Source: Lachnospiraceae bacterium (lineage in GTDB: Bacteria; Bacillota_A; Clostridia; Lachnospirales; Lachnospiraceae). From it: 15,425 nt of DNA. Of the stretch, positions 7,543 to 15,293 are shown piece after piece; position 1 is the first letter of the stretch, and each line of letters begins with the position of its first letter. A program made the position numbers and the translations under genes. The stretch covers positions 1-15,425 of the forward strand of contig JAIKXO010000300.1 in assembly GCA_024684065.1 (NCBI GenBank), given 5' to 3'. The notes below the pieces were generated by a model. It was not told the origin of the DNA and did not search any database. It saw only the letters and a program-made list of their open reading frames with translations.

Positions 7543-9203
7543 GTGACACCGTACTTTTGGGCGATATCATTTGCATAGGACAGGCCCTCCGGCGGAGCGA
7601 TTTCCAACTTATATGAACGTTCCCCGCTTTTTTGGGTACGCATGACCAGGGACGCCGCTTTATATTTCCGTGAAGCGTTATTCAATTCTTCAATTTCAAA
7701 AGCCAGCTTATGCATATGGGTGTTGTAGATAGTCCGTATGCCTTTTTCAAGGATCGCTTTTTCGCAGTCCTTTGCGATATAATAGCCCTCTTCAAATGAT
7801 GTGGTGGAAAAGGTTTCATTTAAGAGGACGAGGCTCTTTCCGGTTGCTTTGGAATAGATTTCCTTAAACCTCTTGCACTCTTCGCCCAGCCGTCCAAGAT
7901 CCATGGTCTTATCCTCGTCTGCGGGAAAATGAGTAAAAATATTGTCCGCAGGCGTAAACGTGAATTCCGTCCCGGGCACATAGATTCCGCCCTGAGCCAA
8001 AAGGAAGGCCTGTCCGACAGCCTGCGTGACAGTGGTCTTCCCTCCCCTGTTGGCTCCGGTTAATACGTACAGGCAGCGCTCATCGGAAAAGTCCAGGTCA
8101 TTTGTCACGATCCCGCATTTTAAGGTCTCCTCGCTGTCAAGAAGCTTTAAATTGTAAATGCCGCGAATTTCGGCAAAAATACCTTTATCCACCGGTCTGC
8201 CCTTAGAGAAGGAGCCCCCCTTCTTCTTCTGTTTTTCAATGTATTCCACCCATCTGACATAATACATGAATTCCGGGATCAGGTCAGTAATATCGGTTAT
8301 GGTCAGAAGCGTATATTTATTTAAAACATCCCTTAAATGCTTCACGGTCTGCCGTAAAAGCCGGTCGGTTATTTCATCCATGTAATTGGTTATGCCCCTG
8401 CCCTGATTATCATTATCGGAAATGGGTTTTATGCTCATAAAGGCTAACGGGCTAAAAGCAGGGATCTCCGTGATCACATCATTTGAGACCGGATCCTGCG
8501 CCGTAAATTCATCGAATCTGTAATCCCCGTCCCATTCGGTTCCCTCGTTTATATGATCCTTTCCTGAAACCTTATCGATAAAACGCCCCACAAGGCCTGA
8601 CCTGGTAAAAGGTTTGTTATTGATGGAAATGATCCCTATCCCGCAGGCCTCAAAACGCTCATTCAAATTGACGCCGAGCGTCACGCTTTTTAAATTGCCC
8701 GTATCAGCCCTGAGATCCTTAATATCTTCCTTTAATTCAGAAAAGCCGTTCCCGTTATACAGGGATATGACGTACTCCTTTAACGCCAGAAGGCCCTCTG
8801 ACTTAATATCAGCCTTTGAAAGGCACAGATGAATAGCTTCAATAGCGTCTATATAGTCCTTTATCTCCTCAAGCCTGTGCGCTAAGTCCCAGATGCCGGG
8901 ATCATGGTCATGATCGTATTTCCGGCTCCCGTAATCCCTTAAAAAATTTACCCTTTCAAACAGCTTTATAAGCTCAGCGCGCATTTCCGGGTTTCTGTAA
9001 ATATCATCGAAAACATCACCTCTGTATGCCGCATTATCGACATCATCGGTAAGCGTGCCTAAAACATTTCTGATATAAGTCTGTTCGCTTTCCCTGTTAG
9101 TCAGCTGTCCTATGATCTGGTCCATGCCTGTATCATGCATAGTCTCGTCGTTAAGCTTATTGAAATTCAAACTGCGGTCCGGAAAAAGCAGGCTTATCTT
9201 CAT
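7476..9203 (-). CDS. MutS-related DNA-binding-type ATPase (not canonical MutS)
   Basis: This 575-residue cytoplasmic protein has a MutS-type ATPase domain in its C-terminal third: LTGANRGGKTT (Walker A, 381-391), LVLLNETFSTTSFEEG (Walker B region, 458-473) and NTHMH (494-498). Upstream is a long helical region (about 30-350) like the lever/core domains of short MutS homologues; there is no mismatch-recognition domain, and canonical MutS is about 850-900 residues. The usual Walker B aspartate is asparagine (LLNE), though the adjacent glutamate is kept. Such short MutS-like proteins occur in Clostridia and their role is not established. GAGGAG precedes the ATG by about 9 bp. The final ~15 residues (after KYGVTYEMLTGG) read antisense to the lipoprotein gene and look non-native. 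Confidence 0.8.
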   Translation of the reverse strand: MKISLLFPDRSLNFNKLNDETMHDTGMDQIIGQLTNRESEQTYIRNVLGTLTDDVDNAAYRGDVFDDIYRNPEMRAELIKLFERVNFLRDYGSRKYDHDHDPGIWDLAHRLEEIKDYIDAIEAIHLCLSKADIKSEGLLALKEYVISLYNGNGFSELKEDIKDLRADTGNLKSVTLGVNLNERFEACGIGIISINNKPFTRSGLVGRFIDKVSGKDHINEGTEWDGDYRFDEFTAQDPVSNDVITEIPAFSPLAFMSIKPISDNDNQGRGITNYMDEITDRLLRQTVKHLRDVLNKYTLLTITDITDLIPEFMYYVRWVEYIEKQKKKGGSFSKGRPVDKGIFAEIRGIYNLKLLDSEETLKCGIVTNDLDFSDERCLYVLTGANRGGKTTVTQAVGQAFLLAQGGIYVPGTEFTFTPADNIFTHFPADEDKTMDLGRLGEECKRFKEIYSKATGKSLVLLNETFSTTSFEEGYYIAKDCEKAILEKGIRTIYNTHMHKLAFEIEELNNASRKYKAASLVMRTQKSGERSYKLEIAPPEGLSYANDIAQKYGVTYEMLTGGSSFIISSSALLNQE

Positions 9204-9240
9204 GAATAATTTCTCCTCTATTGAAAGGGGTTTTTGCCCC

Positions 9241-9392
9241 TGAAATATCTGACATACCCTCTTCAGAGTCGAGGGCTCCTTCCCTGTCAGAAATATTTCT
9301 CCCTCGAAATATCTGACATGCCCTCTTTAGGATCGAAGGCTCCTTATATATGGTGCCGGTTCCTTCATTATATATGTTACCGGTTCCTTCAT
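9241..9392. repeat. Tandem and inverted repeats upstream of the MutS-like gene
   Basis: A 41-bp unit (tgaaatatctgacataccct...) is present at 9241-9281 and 9305-9345 with 35 of 41 bases matching. Between them 9285-9318 forms an imperfect inverted repeat of the same TGTCAGATATTTC word. A 24-bp tandem unit (tatatatg..accggttcc-type) follows at 9344-9368 and 9368-9392 with two mismatches. The 396-bp interval 9204-9599 contains these repeats and the promoter of the next plus-strand gene; I see no convincing gene. A minus-strand TATAAT at 9407-9412 could be the -10 of the MutS-like gene, but no good -35 accompanies it. Confidence 0.75.
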
Positions 9393-9511
9393 CAACGTAA
9401 ATAAGTATTATACCGCTCTCCTGCCCCCGGTTTTCTGCAGTTCGATCCTTCATTTACTATAATTCGTACTTTCTTCATGCTTTATCTTATATACCATTTC
9501 ATGAATAATCA

Positions 9512-9520
9512 TGCTATAAT
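9512..9520 (+). promoter_or_regulatory. Extended -10 promoter of the 112-residue protein gene
   Basis: TGCTATAAT is a perfect extended -10 element (TGnTATAAT). No clear -35 is seen, which extended -10 promoters tolerate. It gives a leader of roughly 70 nt before the ATG at 9600. Confidence 0.55.
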
Positions 9521-9530
9521 AAGTTTGTGT

Positions 9531-9576
9531 TCCGCAGGATCACTTGCGGACGGGGTTATAGGCCGCAGCCTTGCGG
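9531..9576 (+). promoter_or_regulatory. Two small alternative hairpins in the leader of the 112-residue protein
   Basis: TCCGCA (9531-9536) pairs with TGCGGA (9545-9550), and CCGCA (9563-9567) pairs with TGCGG (9572-9576). Because the arms share the same words, the TGCGGA of the first can also pair with the CCGCA of the second, giving mutually exclusive folds. The hairpins end about 14 bp before the ribosome binding site. Regulation is an inference. Confidence 0.4.
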
Positions 9577-9599
9577 TAATTATCGAAAGGAGAAGAAAA

Positions 9600-9938
9600 A
9601 TGAATTCAATTCAGGAATTAGTGGAACAGCTCTCAAAGGACGAAAAGCTCAGCAAGAGCGTAAATGATGCATTATCCGGAAACAAGTCGATCTATGACGT
9701 GTTAAAGGATAACGGGATCAATGCATCCCAGGCCGATGTCGAGGCTTTTGCAAAGTCAGTACAGGAAGGCAATATCAAGATTGATGGCGTTGATACAAAT
9801 GCGCTTCTTAAGTCAGCACAGGAAGGGCTTGCAGGCTTAGATACGGCAGCTTTGGCAAAGGAAGGACAGAAGCTTGCAAACGCCGCTGCTCCGTTTGTTT
9901 CCAATCTGTTAAAATCGGCAGGACTTAACAAGAAGTAA
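9600..9938 (+). CDS. Small helical protein of unknown function (112 residues)
   Basis: The start at 9600 is chosen because AAAGGAG lies 8-9 bp upstream; an upstream in-frame ATG at 9477 precedes the promoter and has no such site. The protein begins MNSIQELVEQLSKDEKLSKS and is predicted almost wholly alpha-helical, alanine- and lysine-rich, soluble, with no cysteine, signal peptide or transmembrane segment. The N-terminal half (KDEKLSKSVNDAL, DVLKDNGI, DVEAFAKSV) faintly recalls Nif11-type leader domains, but there is no double-glycine cleavage site and no modification enzyme nearby, so I do not assign it. It is a monocistronic unit between leader hairpins and a terminator-like hairpin. Confidence 0.75.
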   Translation: MNSIQELVEQLSKDEKLSKSVNDALSGNKSIYDVLKDNGINASQADVEAFAKSVQEGNIKIDGVDTNALLKSAQEGLAGLDTAALAKEGQKLANAAAPFVSNLLKSAGLNKK

Positions 9939-9957
9939 TAAAGAGAACGACCGTGCT

Positions 9958-10073
9958 GCGCCGATTTGCAGAGCAAATCGTGCGCTTAGGCACGAACCCC
10001 GGTTCGTGCCGATTCGGTCTTCAGACCGAATCATTTCCTTTTTCCGGCTGCGCATTTGGATGCGCAGCCGGAA
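9958..10073. repeat. Cluster of four consecutive near-perfect hairpins
   Basis: Hairpin 1: GCGC+CGATTTGC / GCAAATCG+GCGC (9958-9985; 12 bp, one bulged T, loop AGA). Hairpin 2: GGCACGAACC / GGTTCGTGCC (9989-10010; 10 bp, 2-nt centre). Hairpin 3: GATTCGGTCT / AGACCGAATC (10011-10032; 10 bp, 2-nt centre), directly abutting hairpin 2. Hairpin 4: TTCCGGCTGCGCAT / ATGCGCAGCCGGAA (10042-10073; 14 bp, loop TTGG). Each arm word differs, so these are not copies of one unit. They fill the space between two plus-strand genes; the rest of 9939-10173 shows nothing but the next ribosome binding site. Confidence 0.9.
10011..10043 (+). terminator. Likely terminator of the 112-residue protein gene (third hairpin)
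   Basis: The 10-bp stem GATTCGGTCT / AGACCGAATC is followed by ATTTCCTTTTT, the only hairpin of the cluster with a T-rich tail on the plus strand. Confidence 0.5.
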
Positions 10074-10173
10074 TGGCTTCTAAGAAGTTAGACGAGTCAG
10101 ATCCGGTTTTCCTGTTCCTGCGGAGCTGGAGCGCGGATCAAAAATATTTATCCAAGGTTAAGAGGATGTATTT

Positions 10174-11160
10174 ATGGCAAGCACAAGCAAATGTCCGTAT
10201 TGCGGAAGCAGTATCAGTTCAAATGAAGAGCAGTGTCCTAACTGTGGTGCGGCTAACTTAAACTATGTCGAACCTAGATCCACAGTTGTCATGACACCTA
10301 AAACCATAGAAGAATTAAAGCAGTACTGTGCCGAACGCGGAATGCCTCTATACAAGATGCGTTTCTTTATAGGCGAAGACTTTAAAGAACCACGTGCCTT
10401 TGGTATTTACAAAAAAGGGAACGGGGATGTCTGCGTTTATAAGAATAAAGACACCGGTGAACGCGCCATACGTTATGAAGGCCCCGACGAAGCACATGGA
10501 GTGGAAGAAATATATTTAAAACTCCTCGATGAATGTCATAAAAGAAATATATGGCCCGATACTCCTGATGGAAAGGCTCCTAAAAATTACAAAGAGGAAG
10601 ATAAAAAAGCATCGGGATTTATTCTGGAAGTATTTGTCGGTTTCTTTTCATGTGTTATCGGTTTAGCATTGGGAAATATTGTACCGATCGTATCTGTCCT
10701 CATATCCGCCGTTATTATATTCTTTTTAGTCAGGCTCATTAGATCATATATAGTTAATAAAGGTTTTAAATCAGATAAAACCGCAAAAATCGCCAGCAGA
10801 ATAGCGATACTGTTTATGGCCGCCTGTCTCCTTGGCACTTATTACAGATCATATCAGGGATTCAGACATCCCGAAGGGTATTACATTACAGATAACGGAA
10901 TATATTATCACATAGGTACCAACTGGTATCTTTACAGTGATGATTCAAATGACTGGGCTCCCGCTCTTGATTATAGTTCTGTTTATGATGATGGTCCTGC
11001 TGATTATGCAGGAGAATCATGGAGCAGCGATTGGGGCAGTACTGCTTATGACTTTAAGAAAAGCACTGCGTATTCAGAGTACCAGGAGGCACGATCATCA
11101 GATAACAGTGACTATGATTCATGGGATAGCAATGATACTGATTGGGGCAGCGACTGGTAA
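10174..11160 (+). CDS. Zinc-ribbon membrane protein with a Asp/Ser/Trp-rich tail
   Basis: This 328-residue protein starts with a zinc ribbon, CPYC (7-10) and CPNC (21-24). Residues about 45-130 form a soluble domain with RFFIGEDFKEPRAFGIY and YKNKDTGERAIRYEGPDE, a block I recall from uncharacterised Lachnospiraceae zinc-ribbon proteins. Two transmembrane helices follow at about 147-195 and a third at about 207-225. The C-terminal ~100 residues are extracytoplasmic or cytoplasmic depending on topology and rich in D, S, Y and W, ending in repeated DSWDS / TDWGSDW motifs. AGAGGATG precedes the ATG. The base composition seems more A+T-rich than the neighbours. Function unknown; a membrane-linked sensor or assembly role is only a guess. 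The 62-bp gap to the convergent EamA gene shows no clear terminator. Confidence 0.8.
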   Translation: MASTSKCPYCGSSISSNEEQCPNCGAANLNYVEPRSTVVMTPKTIEELKQYCAERGMPLYKMRFFIGEDFKEPRAFGIYKKGNGDVCVYKNKDTGERAIRYEGPDEAHGVEEIYLKLLDECHKRNIWPDTPDGKAPKNYKEEDKKASGFILEVFVGFFSCVIGLALGNIVPIVSVLISAVIIFFLVRLIRSYIVNKGFKSDKTAKIASRIAILFMAACLLGTYYRSYQGFRHPEGYYITDNGIYYHIGTNWYLYSDDSNDWAPALDYSSVYDDGPADYAGESWSSDWGSTAYDFKKSTAYSEYQEARSSDNSDYDSWDSNDTDWGSDW

Positions 11161-11222
11161 AGATGACCGCAGTATTTGCCGTATTCCGGAAGTAATTTAT
11201 GGAAGGCGCGGCGCCGGAGACG

Positions 11223-12176
11223 TTATGCGTCATCCCTTGAGGGAGAATACCTGCTGTTTACGATGATGATCCCCGCCGCGACCAGGAGCAGTGCAGACAG
11301 GCCGGTAATGGAAAAGGCCTCCTTGTTTTCCCCGAGGAAGAGGGCGGATAAAAGCACTCCCATGACCGGATTCATAAACCCGAATATGGAGACCCTGCTG
11401 ACAGGGTTATGCTTTAACAGCACTCCCCAGAGAGTGTATGCGCCGGCGGAAATGAAGCCCATATACAGGAGGTTATATACACATCCGGAGCTTTGGAATT
11501 CAAGATGCCCTCCAAGAAGGACGCCGATCAGGTAAAGAAGGATGCCTCCCGTAAAGAATTGATATCCGCTTAAGGTCACAGGGTTTTCGTATCTGGAAAA
11601 AATCTTGATAAGGCATGAGGAGAAAGCATAAAAGAGGGCGGCAAGAAGCATGGCTCCTTCTCCCTGAAAAGTGACCCCGCCTGACCCAAAGGCGCTTGCT
11701 CCGCCCAATATGAGAATGATTCCCGAAAAGCCGGTCAGGCAGCCGAGGATCTTTCTTACCGTCATCCGTTCCAGACGGAAAATATAGACTGCTATCAGTA
11801 TAGCGAGAAAATTCCCGGAAGCATTGATGATCGACCCCCTGACACCGCTAATATGGGCCAGAGACATAAAAAAGAAGAAGTACTGCCCTACCGTCTGGAC
11901 GAGGGCGAGCGTCACTACATATCTCAGGGATTTTGCCTCAGGAACCAGAAACTTCTTTGAGAGCAGCGAGCCGAAGCATATGGTCATAGCTCCCGCCAGT
12001 ATGAACCTTGCCCCGGCGAGCATGATCCTTGAGGCAGTGTCGTCGGGAGCTATGCCAAAGAGCTCATAAGCGATCTTGATCGCAGGGGATGCGCTCCCCC
12101 ACAGCACACAGCAGAACAGGGCCGTTGCAAAGGTTATGGGAAGCCGCGCCCAGATGCTTCCTTCTTTTTTATCCAT
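11223..12176 (-). CDS. EamA/DMT-family transporter (RhaT/YdcZ-like exporter)
   Basis: This 317-residue inner-membrane protein has about ten hydrophobic helices in two EamA halves (about 15-157 and 170-307). Family-typical features are CCVLWGSASPAIKIAYELFG near residue 22, the helix-3/4 stretch YFFFFMSLAHISGVRGSII, the start of the second half GEGAMLLAALFYAFSSCLIK, and near the end FGFMNPVMGVLLSALFLGE, the conserved 'P..g.l.g...lgE' block. EamA proteins export metabolites or amino acids; the substrate cannot be deduced. A modest GGGA-type ribosome binding site lies close to the ATG. It follows the FMN reductase gene by 113 bp in the same direction, so co-transcription is possible. Confidence 0.9.
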   Translation of the reverse strand: MDKKEGSIWARLPITFATALFCCVLWGSASPAIKIAYELFGIAPDDTASRIMLAGARFILAGAMTICFGSLLSKKFLVPEAKSLRYVVTLALVQTVGQYFFFFMSLAHISGVRGSIINASGNFLAILIAVYIFRLERMTVRKILGCLTGFSGIILILGGASAFGSGGVTFQGEGAMLLAALFYAFSSCLIKIFSRYENPVTLSGYQFFTGGILLYLIGVLLGGHLEFQSSGCVYNLLYMGFISAGAYTLWGVLLKHNPVSRVSIFGFMNPVMGVLLSALFLGENKEAFSITGLSALLLVAAGIIIVNSRYSPSRDDA

Positions 12177-12289
12177 TTCCCGCTATCCCCTTTTCATATT
12201 TCATATTTGTTTCCAATATGCCAATTGATCCCTTCAGCCCTTCATCGCCGCTTAATGCTTTCGTTGTTCTGATTTACCTTTTTTGGCTA

Positions 12290-12802
12290 TTACAGCTTCT
12301 TTGCCATTTCCTTTATTGCAGCCATCTTATCCCCTGCCTTGTTCTCTTCACCGGCAAGGCAGCAGATACCTGCATCCTCCATGCCAAGATATCCGATCAT
12401 ATCCCTGTATGTAGCGATGGCTCCGTTTGTGGTTCCCGGTGATCCCGAACTTAAAAGAAGCGCCGCCTTCTTTGCCTTGGGAGGCTTACCGATGCAATAT
12501 ACCCTCTGCATCGCTGCCATGATCTGCGATGTCATGCCAAAGTAATAGATGGGGGAAGCATATACGACCATATCTGCATCCTGGTAAGCGGCTATAACCT
12601 GCGTCATATCATCCTGCTGGACACACTTGCCCTCTCCCTTGCCGTGACAGTATTCACATGCAAGACATCCTGCGATCTTCATCTTACCAACGTGCAGGAT
12701 TTCCACATCATGGCCTGCTTCTTTGGCTCCCTCGGCAAATGCCTCGCACATGGCTGCCGTGTTCTCTTTTCTCGGACTTCCGTTCAAAATCCTGATCTTC
12801 AT
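12290..12802 (-). CDS. NADPH-dependent FMN reductase / flavodoxin-like protein
   Basis: This 170-residue cytoplasmic protein has a flavodoxin-type fold. GSPRKENTAAM (9-19) is the FMN phosphate-binding loop, and ASPIYYFGMTSQ (about 83-94) is the isoalloxazine-binding segment typical of this family. Between them lies a cysteine cluster, CLACEYCHGKGEGKC (46-60), as in the multimeric flavodoxin WrbA/iron-sulfur flavoprotein-like group. Some relatives bind a 4Fe-4S cluster there; four cysteines fit that, but binding is not proven. Likely role: reduction of flavin, quinone or another acceptor, or electron transfer. A full AAAGGAGGT ribosome binding site precedes the ATG. It lies downstream of the FDBR-like gene in the same direction, 116 bp away. 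Confidence 0.9.
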   Translation of the reverse strand: MKIRILNGSPRKENTAAMCEAFAEGAKEAGHDVEILHVGKMKIAGCLACEYCHGKGEGKCVQQDDMTQVIAAYQDADMVVYASPIYYFGMTSQIMAAMQRVYCIGKPPKAKKAALLLSSGSPGTTNGAIATYRDMIGYLGMEDAGICCLAGEENKAGDKMAAIKEMAKKL

Positions 12803-12918
12803 GTGTTTACCTCCTTTGTAATTGATTAATATTTACGTTCCGCTACTCATGCCTGGTTGAATGTATCCTTACCCTGCCGGCTAACAGGACAGGGGGACCG
12901 GAACCTTTAGTCCCTGCT

Positions 12919-13593
12919 TTAACAGATACCGTACATATGATTCACTATAAGCCTTTTCGCCGTTTCCTCTCCGAAAAGTTTCCTGACCTTATCTACCGCC
13001 GGTCCTCCCTGCGAAAACAAGGTCCGGACAAATTCATCTATCTTCCTTTTCTTCAGCGCTTCGTCACAATCCGGTGCGGATGCGGCCTGTGAAAGAAAGG
13101 TCTCTATATAGGCCTTCATTGTCCCGGTAACCCGTTCGGAAATGTGCCTTCCCGTTTTACCGTACGAGCATGGATACAGAATCTCATCATACCAATGGGC
13201 TGAACCTGAGACATAATCCGAAATATCCGAATCATTCTGCTTTAAACGATCAAAAGCTTTCAGATATTCCTCCGGATAAGGCGTAAGCTGCACATCATAA
13301 AGCTCCGCCAGGTGTGTTTCCTTTCCGAAAGCCCGGACCCGGTCTGAATTAAACAGAGGAATATCTTTTAAGAATGTGCTCAGAACAGCCGTTTGCATTT
13401 GCATCATCCCAAGCATCGCATCCATACGGATAACGGAAAAATGCCCGAGCCCGACTATTTCATAAGCGTGAGTCCTGAATACCATTCCCTTCTTTTTCAA
13501 CAGTCCGTCACTTCCCAGGTCGGCTTCCCTGATCTCATATGACCGGGCCAGCTGTTCAAGGAAATAATCTCCGATATCAAATGCATTTCTCAT
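12919..13593 (-). CDS. Putative ferredoxin-dependent bilin reductase-like (FDBR-fold) protein
   Basis: This 224-residue soluble protein has no annotation I recall, but its motif order follows the PcyA/HY2 family. KDIPLFNSDRVRAFG (76-90) resembles the PcyA-type DLPIFGCDIVGFGG block, and D84 would match the catalytic aspartate (D105 of Synechocystis PcyA). A strand like 'slAiiDlsPv' appears as HLAELYDVQLTP (94-105). WYDEILYPCS (134-143) parallels the 'W..eifsP' block, and the end KVRKLFGEETAKRLIVNHMY (202-221) resembles the family's 'LE.aFGee.AdrYm...lF'. The length is near the usual 230-250. The counterpart of PcyA H88 seems not conserved. FDBRs reduce linear tetrapyrroles using ferredoxin. 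The assignment is from memory of motifs. The start lacks a clear ribosome binding site. Confidence 0.6.
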   Translation of the reverse strand: MRNAFDIGDYFLEQLARSYEIREADLGSDGLLKKKGMVFRTHAYEIVGLGHFSVIRMDAMLGMMQMQTAVLSTFLKDIPLFNSDRVRAFGKETHLAELYDVQLTPYPEEYLKAFDRLKQNDSDISDYVSGSAHWYDEILYPCSYGKTGRHISERVTGTMKAYIETFLSQAASAPDCDEALKKRKIDEFVRTLFSQGGPAVDKVRKLFGEETAKRLIVNHMYGIC

Positions 13594-13660
13594 ATTACGT
13601 CTTTGTATATATTCTCATTAATGAAATGGCTTGCCGTTCCGTTATTGAGTATAACTCCTT

Positions 13661-15262
13661 TCATTCTCCCGTCTGTTCGGCAGATTCCGGTTCCTGCGCA
13701 GGTTCGGGCTGAGGTTCCGGTTCCGGGGCTGGCTCAGGGGCCGGTTCAGGCTCGGGAGCAGATTCCTGAGGTTGTTCCGCAGCAGGCTCGGAAGCAGGTT
13801 CCGTAGCAGGCTGCTGCTCAGGCTCAGGCTCAGGGGCCGGTTGTGGCTGTGGCTCTGGGGCCGGCTGTGGTTGTGATTCAGGCTGCGGTGCAGGTTCAGG
13901 GGCCGGCTGTGGCTGTGACTCAGGCTGCGGTGCAGGTTGCGGCGCAGGCTCAGGTGCGGGCTCAGGGGCCGGCTCATGATGAGGTTCCTGGGCAGGCTGA
14001 GGTTCCTGCTCAGGCTGAGACTCCTGGGCCGGCTGCGGCTCCTGCCGGGACTCATTCTCATGTGGCGGCTCCGAAGCCTGTTCCTGTGCCTGTTCCTGTG
14101 CCTGTTCGCCGGAATTATCTTTAGGAGGCTCCGTAACAGGCGTGTCCGCAGGAGGAACCGTGCCCTCCGCAGGCTGTGCAGTCTGCGGCGGGATCTCTGC
14201 CGGTGCAGCTTCATCGACCATCATGTTCATAAGGTCCTTAAGCTTATCCTCATCGATCCCGGAGCCTTCGTCCATTGTGATCTTCATCCTGTTGGGATCG
14301 GGCTTTACATAGTGGACAACATATTCCCCTTCATCGGAAATACCGGGCACCGGATGCTTTACTATATAATCAAGGATCGCCTCGCATCCTCCGCTCGTAT
14401 AATGCAGTCCGTCCCCACCGTCATATTCGTGCTTTACCTGGCCATCGGAGCCTGTCAGGATCTCTGCGATATCCAGATAGAATATATGCTTTTCCTTTGC
14501 CAGATCAAGCAGAAATTCATTGTATTTTACGATCCAGGAATTCTGCACGCTTTTTTTATAAGGGCCGTTGTCGTCAACAGGTCCTATGGACATGATAACG
14601 ATATTTGATTCGGGAGCCTCCTCCATCACGGTATCGATCAGGTCCGTAAAAGTGCTCTTGTAGTGCTCCTCGCTCGGATCGTTTATCCCGTTCACGCCGA
14701 GTGCGATATAAATGACAGGGGACTGGTGGGATTGGAGATAGGATTTCAGGGTATACTGCTTTCCCGCATTATTTATGAAAGTGTTCTTTTTAAAGGACGG
14801 ATGTGAGATCCCGATCTGAGCCAATGCCGCATCATCATTTATGAAGCCGTAATTGACCATCGCCACCGTCCTTGAGTCTCCGAGGAACACGCATCTGTTA
14901 AGATAACCCCTTCCGGCATCTTCCTTCAGGCCAAGGACAGTGGTATCCTCTGTGCTTTCAACCTTCGTTTCCTCTGAAGCGGTCTCAGGTTCGGGTTCTT
15001 TGTCGATGGAATTGATATCCTCGCTGTCTGCATCGTTTTCGGCAGCAACACTGTCCGGAATGTCAACAGCAAATACCCTGCCCTCCATAGATGCGGCACT
15101 TTGAGCGTCAATGATCACGGCAGCCGAAACTACAACCACGGCCAATAATACTATCGCCGCGGTCATTATCCATTTCAACCGCCCGGGTTTTCGCAGGAAG
15201 GAAAGGCTCTTCCTGCGCATCTTCTTCAGAAAGGCTTTGATATCATCAAGCCGTCTCTTCAT
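13661..15262 (-). CDS. Membrane-anchored SGNH/GDSL-type hydrolase with Pro/Glu/Gln-rich tail
   Basis: This 533-residue protein has a basic cytoplasmic N-terminus, a transmembrane helix at about 31-51 ([20 protein letters not shown]), an acidic linker and an extracellular SGNH domain at about 118-305. Catalytic blocks: FLGDSRT with nucleophile S130, ALGVNGIND (187-195; Asn of block III), and DGLH (284-287, Asp/His pair). SGNH enzymes of this sort remove acyl groups from cell-wall sugars or other esters; the substrate is unknown. From about residue 360 the protein is a disordered tail of PEPAP / QPESQPQP repeats, which may cross or bind the cell wall. No LPXTG sorting signal is seen. GGAGAAAACG before the ATG supports the start. 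It is the first gene of a minus-strand series, 67 bp upstream of the FDBR-like gene. Confidence 0.9.
   Translation of the reverse strand: MKRRLDDIKAFLKKMRRKSLSFLRKPGRLKWIMTAAIVLLAVVVVSAAVIIDAQSAASMEGRVFAVDIPDSVAAENDADSEDINSIDKEPEPETASEETKVESTEDTTVLGLKEDAGRGYLNRCVFLGDSRTVAMVNYGFINDDAALAQIGISHPSFKKNTFINNAGKQYTLKSYLQSHQSPVIYIALGVNGINDPSEEHYKSTFTDLIDTVMEEAPESNIVIMSIGPVDDNGPYKKSVQNSWIVKYNEFLLDLAKEKHIFYLDIAEILTGSDGQVKHEYDGGDGLHYTSGGCEAILDYIVKHPVPGISDEGEYVVHYVKPDPNRMKITMDEGSGIDEDKLKDLMNMMVDEAAPAEIPPQTAQPAEGTVPPADTPVTEPPKDNSGEQAQEQAQEQASEPPHENESRQEPQPAQESQPEQEPQPAQEPHHEPAPEPAPEPAPQPAPQPESQPQPAPEPAPQPESQPQPAPEPQPQPAPEPEPEQQPATEPASEPAAEQPQESAPEPEPAPEPAPEPEPQPEPAQEPESAEQTGE
13700..14110 (-). repeat. Repeat DNA encoding the Pro/Glu/Gln-rich tail
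   Basis: Degenerate 6-bp units (CCNGAR/CCNCAR-like codon pairs for PE and PQ) run through this stretch of the SGNH gene, with a longer period of about 42 bp where [14 protein letters not shown] is repeated (near 13840-13960). Such arrays change length by slippage. Long open frames on other frames and strands here are by-products of this composition. Confidence 0.8.
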
Positions 15263-15293
15263 CGTTTTCTCCGTTTAATATGTTATGATATCA

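Noticed and set aside
9157..9453. A 98-codon minus-strand frame covering the repeats upstream of the MutS-like gene
   Set aside because: It is made largely of the tandem repeats, overlaps the MutS-like start in another frame and has no convincing ribosome binding site.
9477..9599. An upstream start extending the 112-residue protein by 41 residues
   Set aside because: It would start before the extended -10 promoter and encode the hairpin leader; the ATG at 9600 has the proper ribosome binding site.
9600..9938. Assignment of the 112-residue protein as a Nif11-type peptide precursor
   Set aside because: Only a faint helical pattern matches; there is no leader cleavage motif, no cysteine-rich core and no maturation enzyme nearby.
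12890..12916. A possible terminator (CAGG..GAC / GTCCCTG) after the FDBR-like gene
   Set aside because: The stem is bulged and no T-rich tail follows on the minus strand; too weak to call.
13603..14608. Several long frames antisense or out of frame in the SGNH tail (Arg/Leu-, Ala/Gln- or Ser/His-rich)
   Set aside because: They are compositional shadows of the PE/PQ codon repeats, with no recognisable domain.
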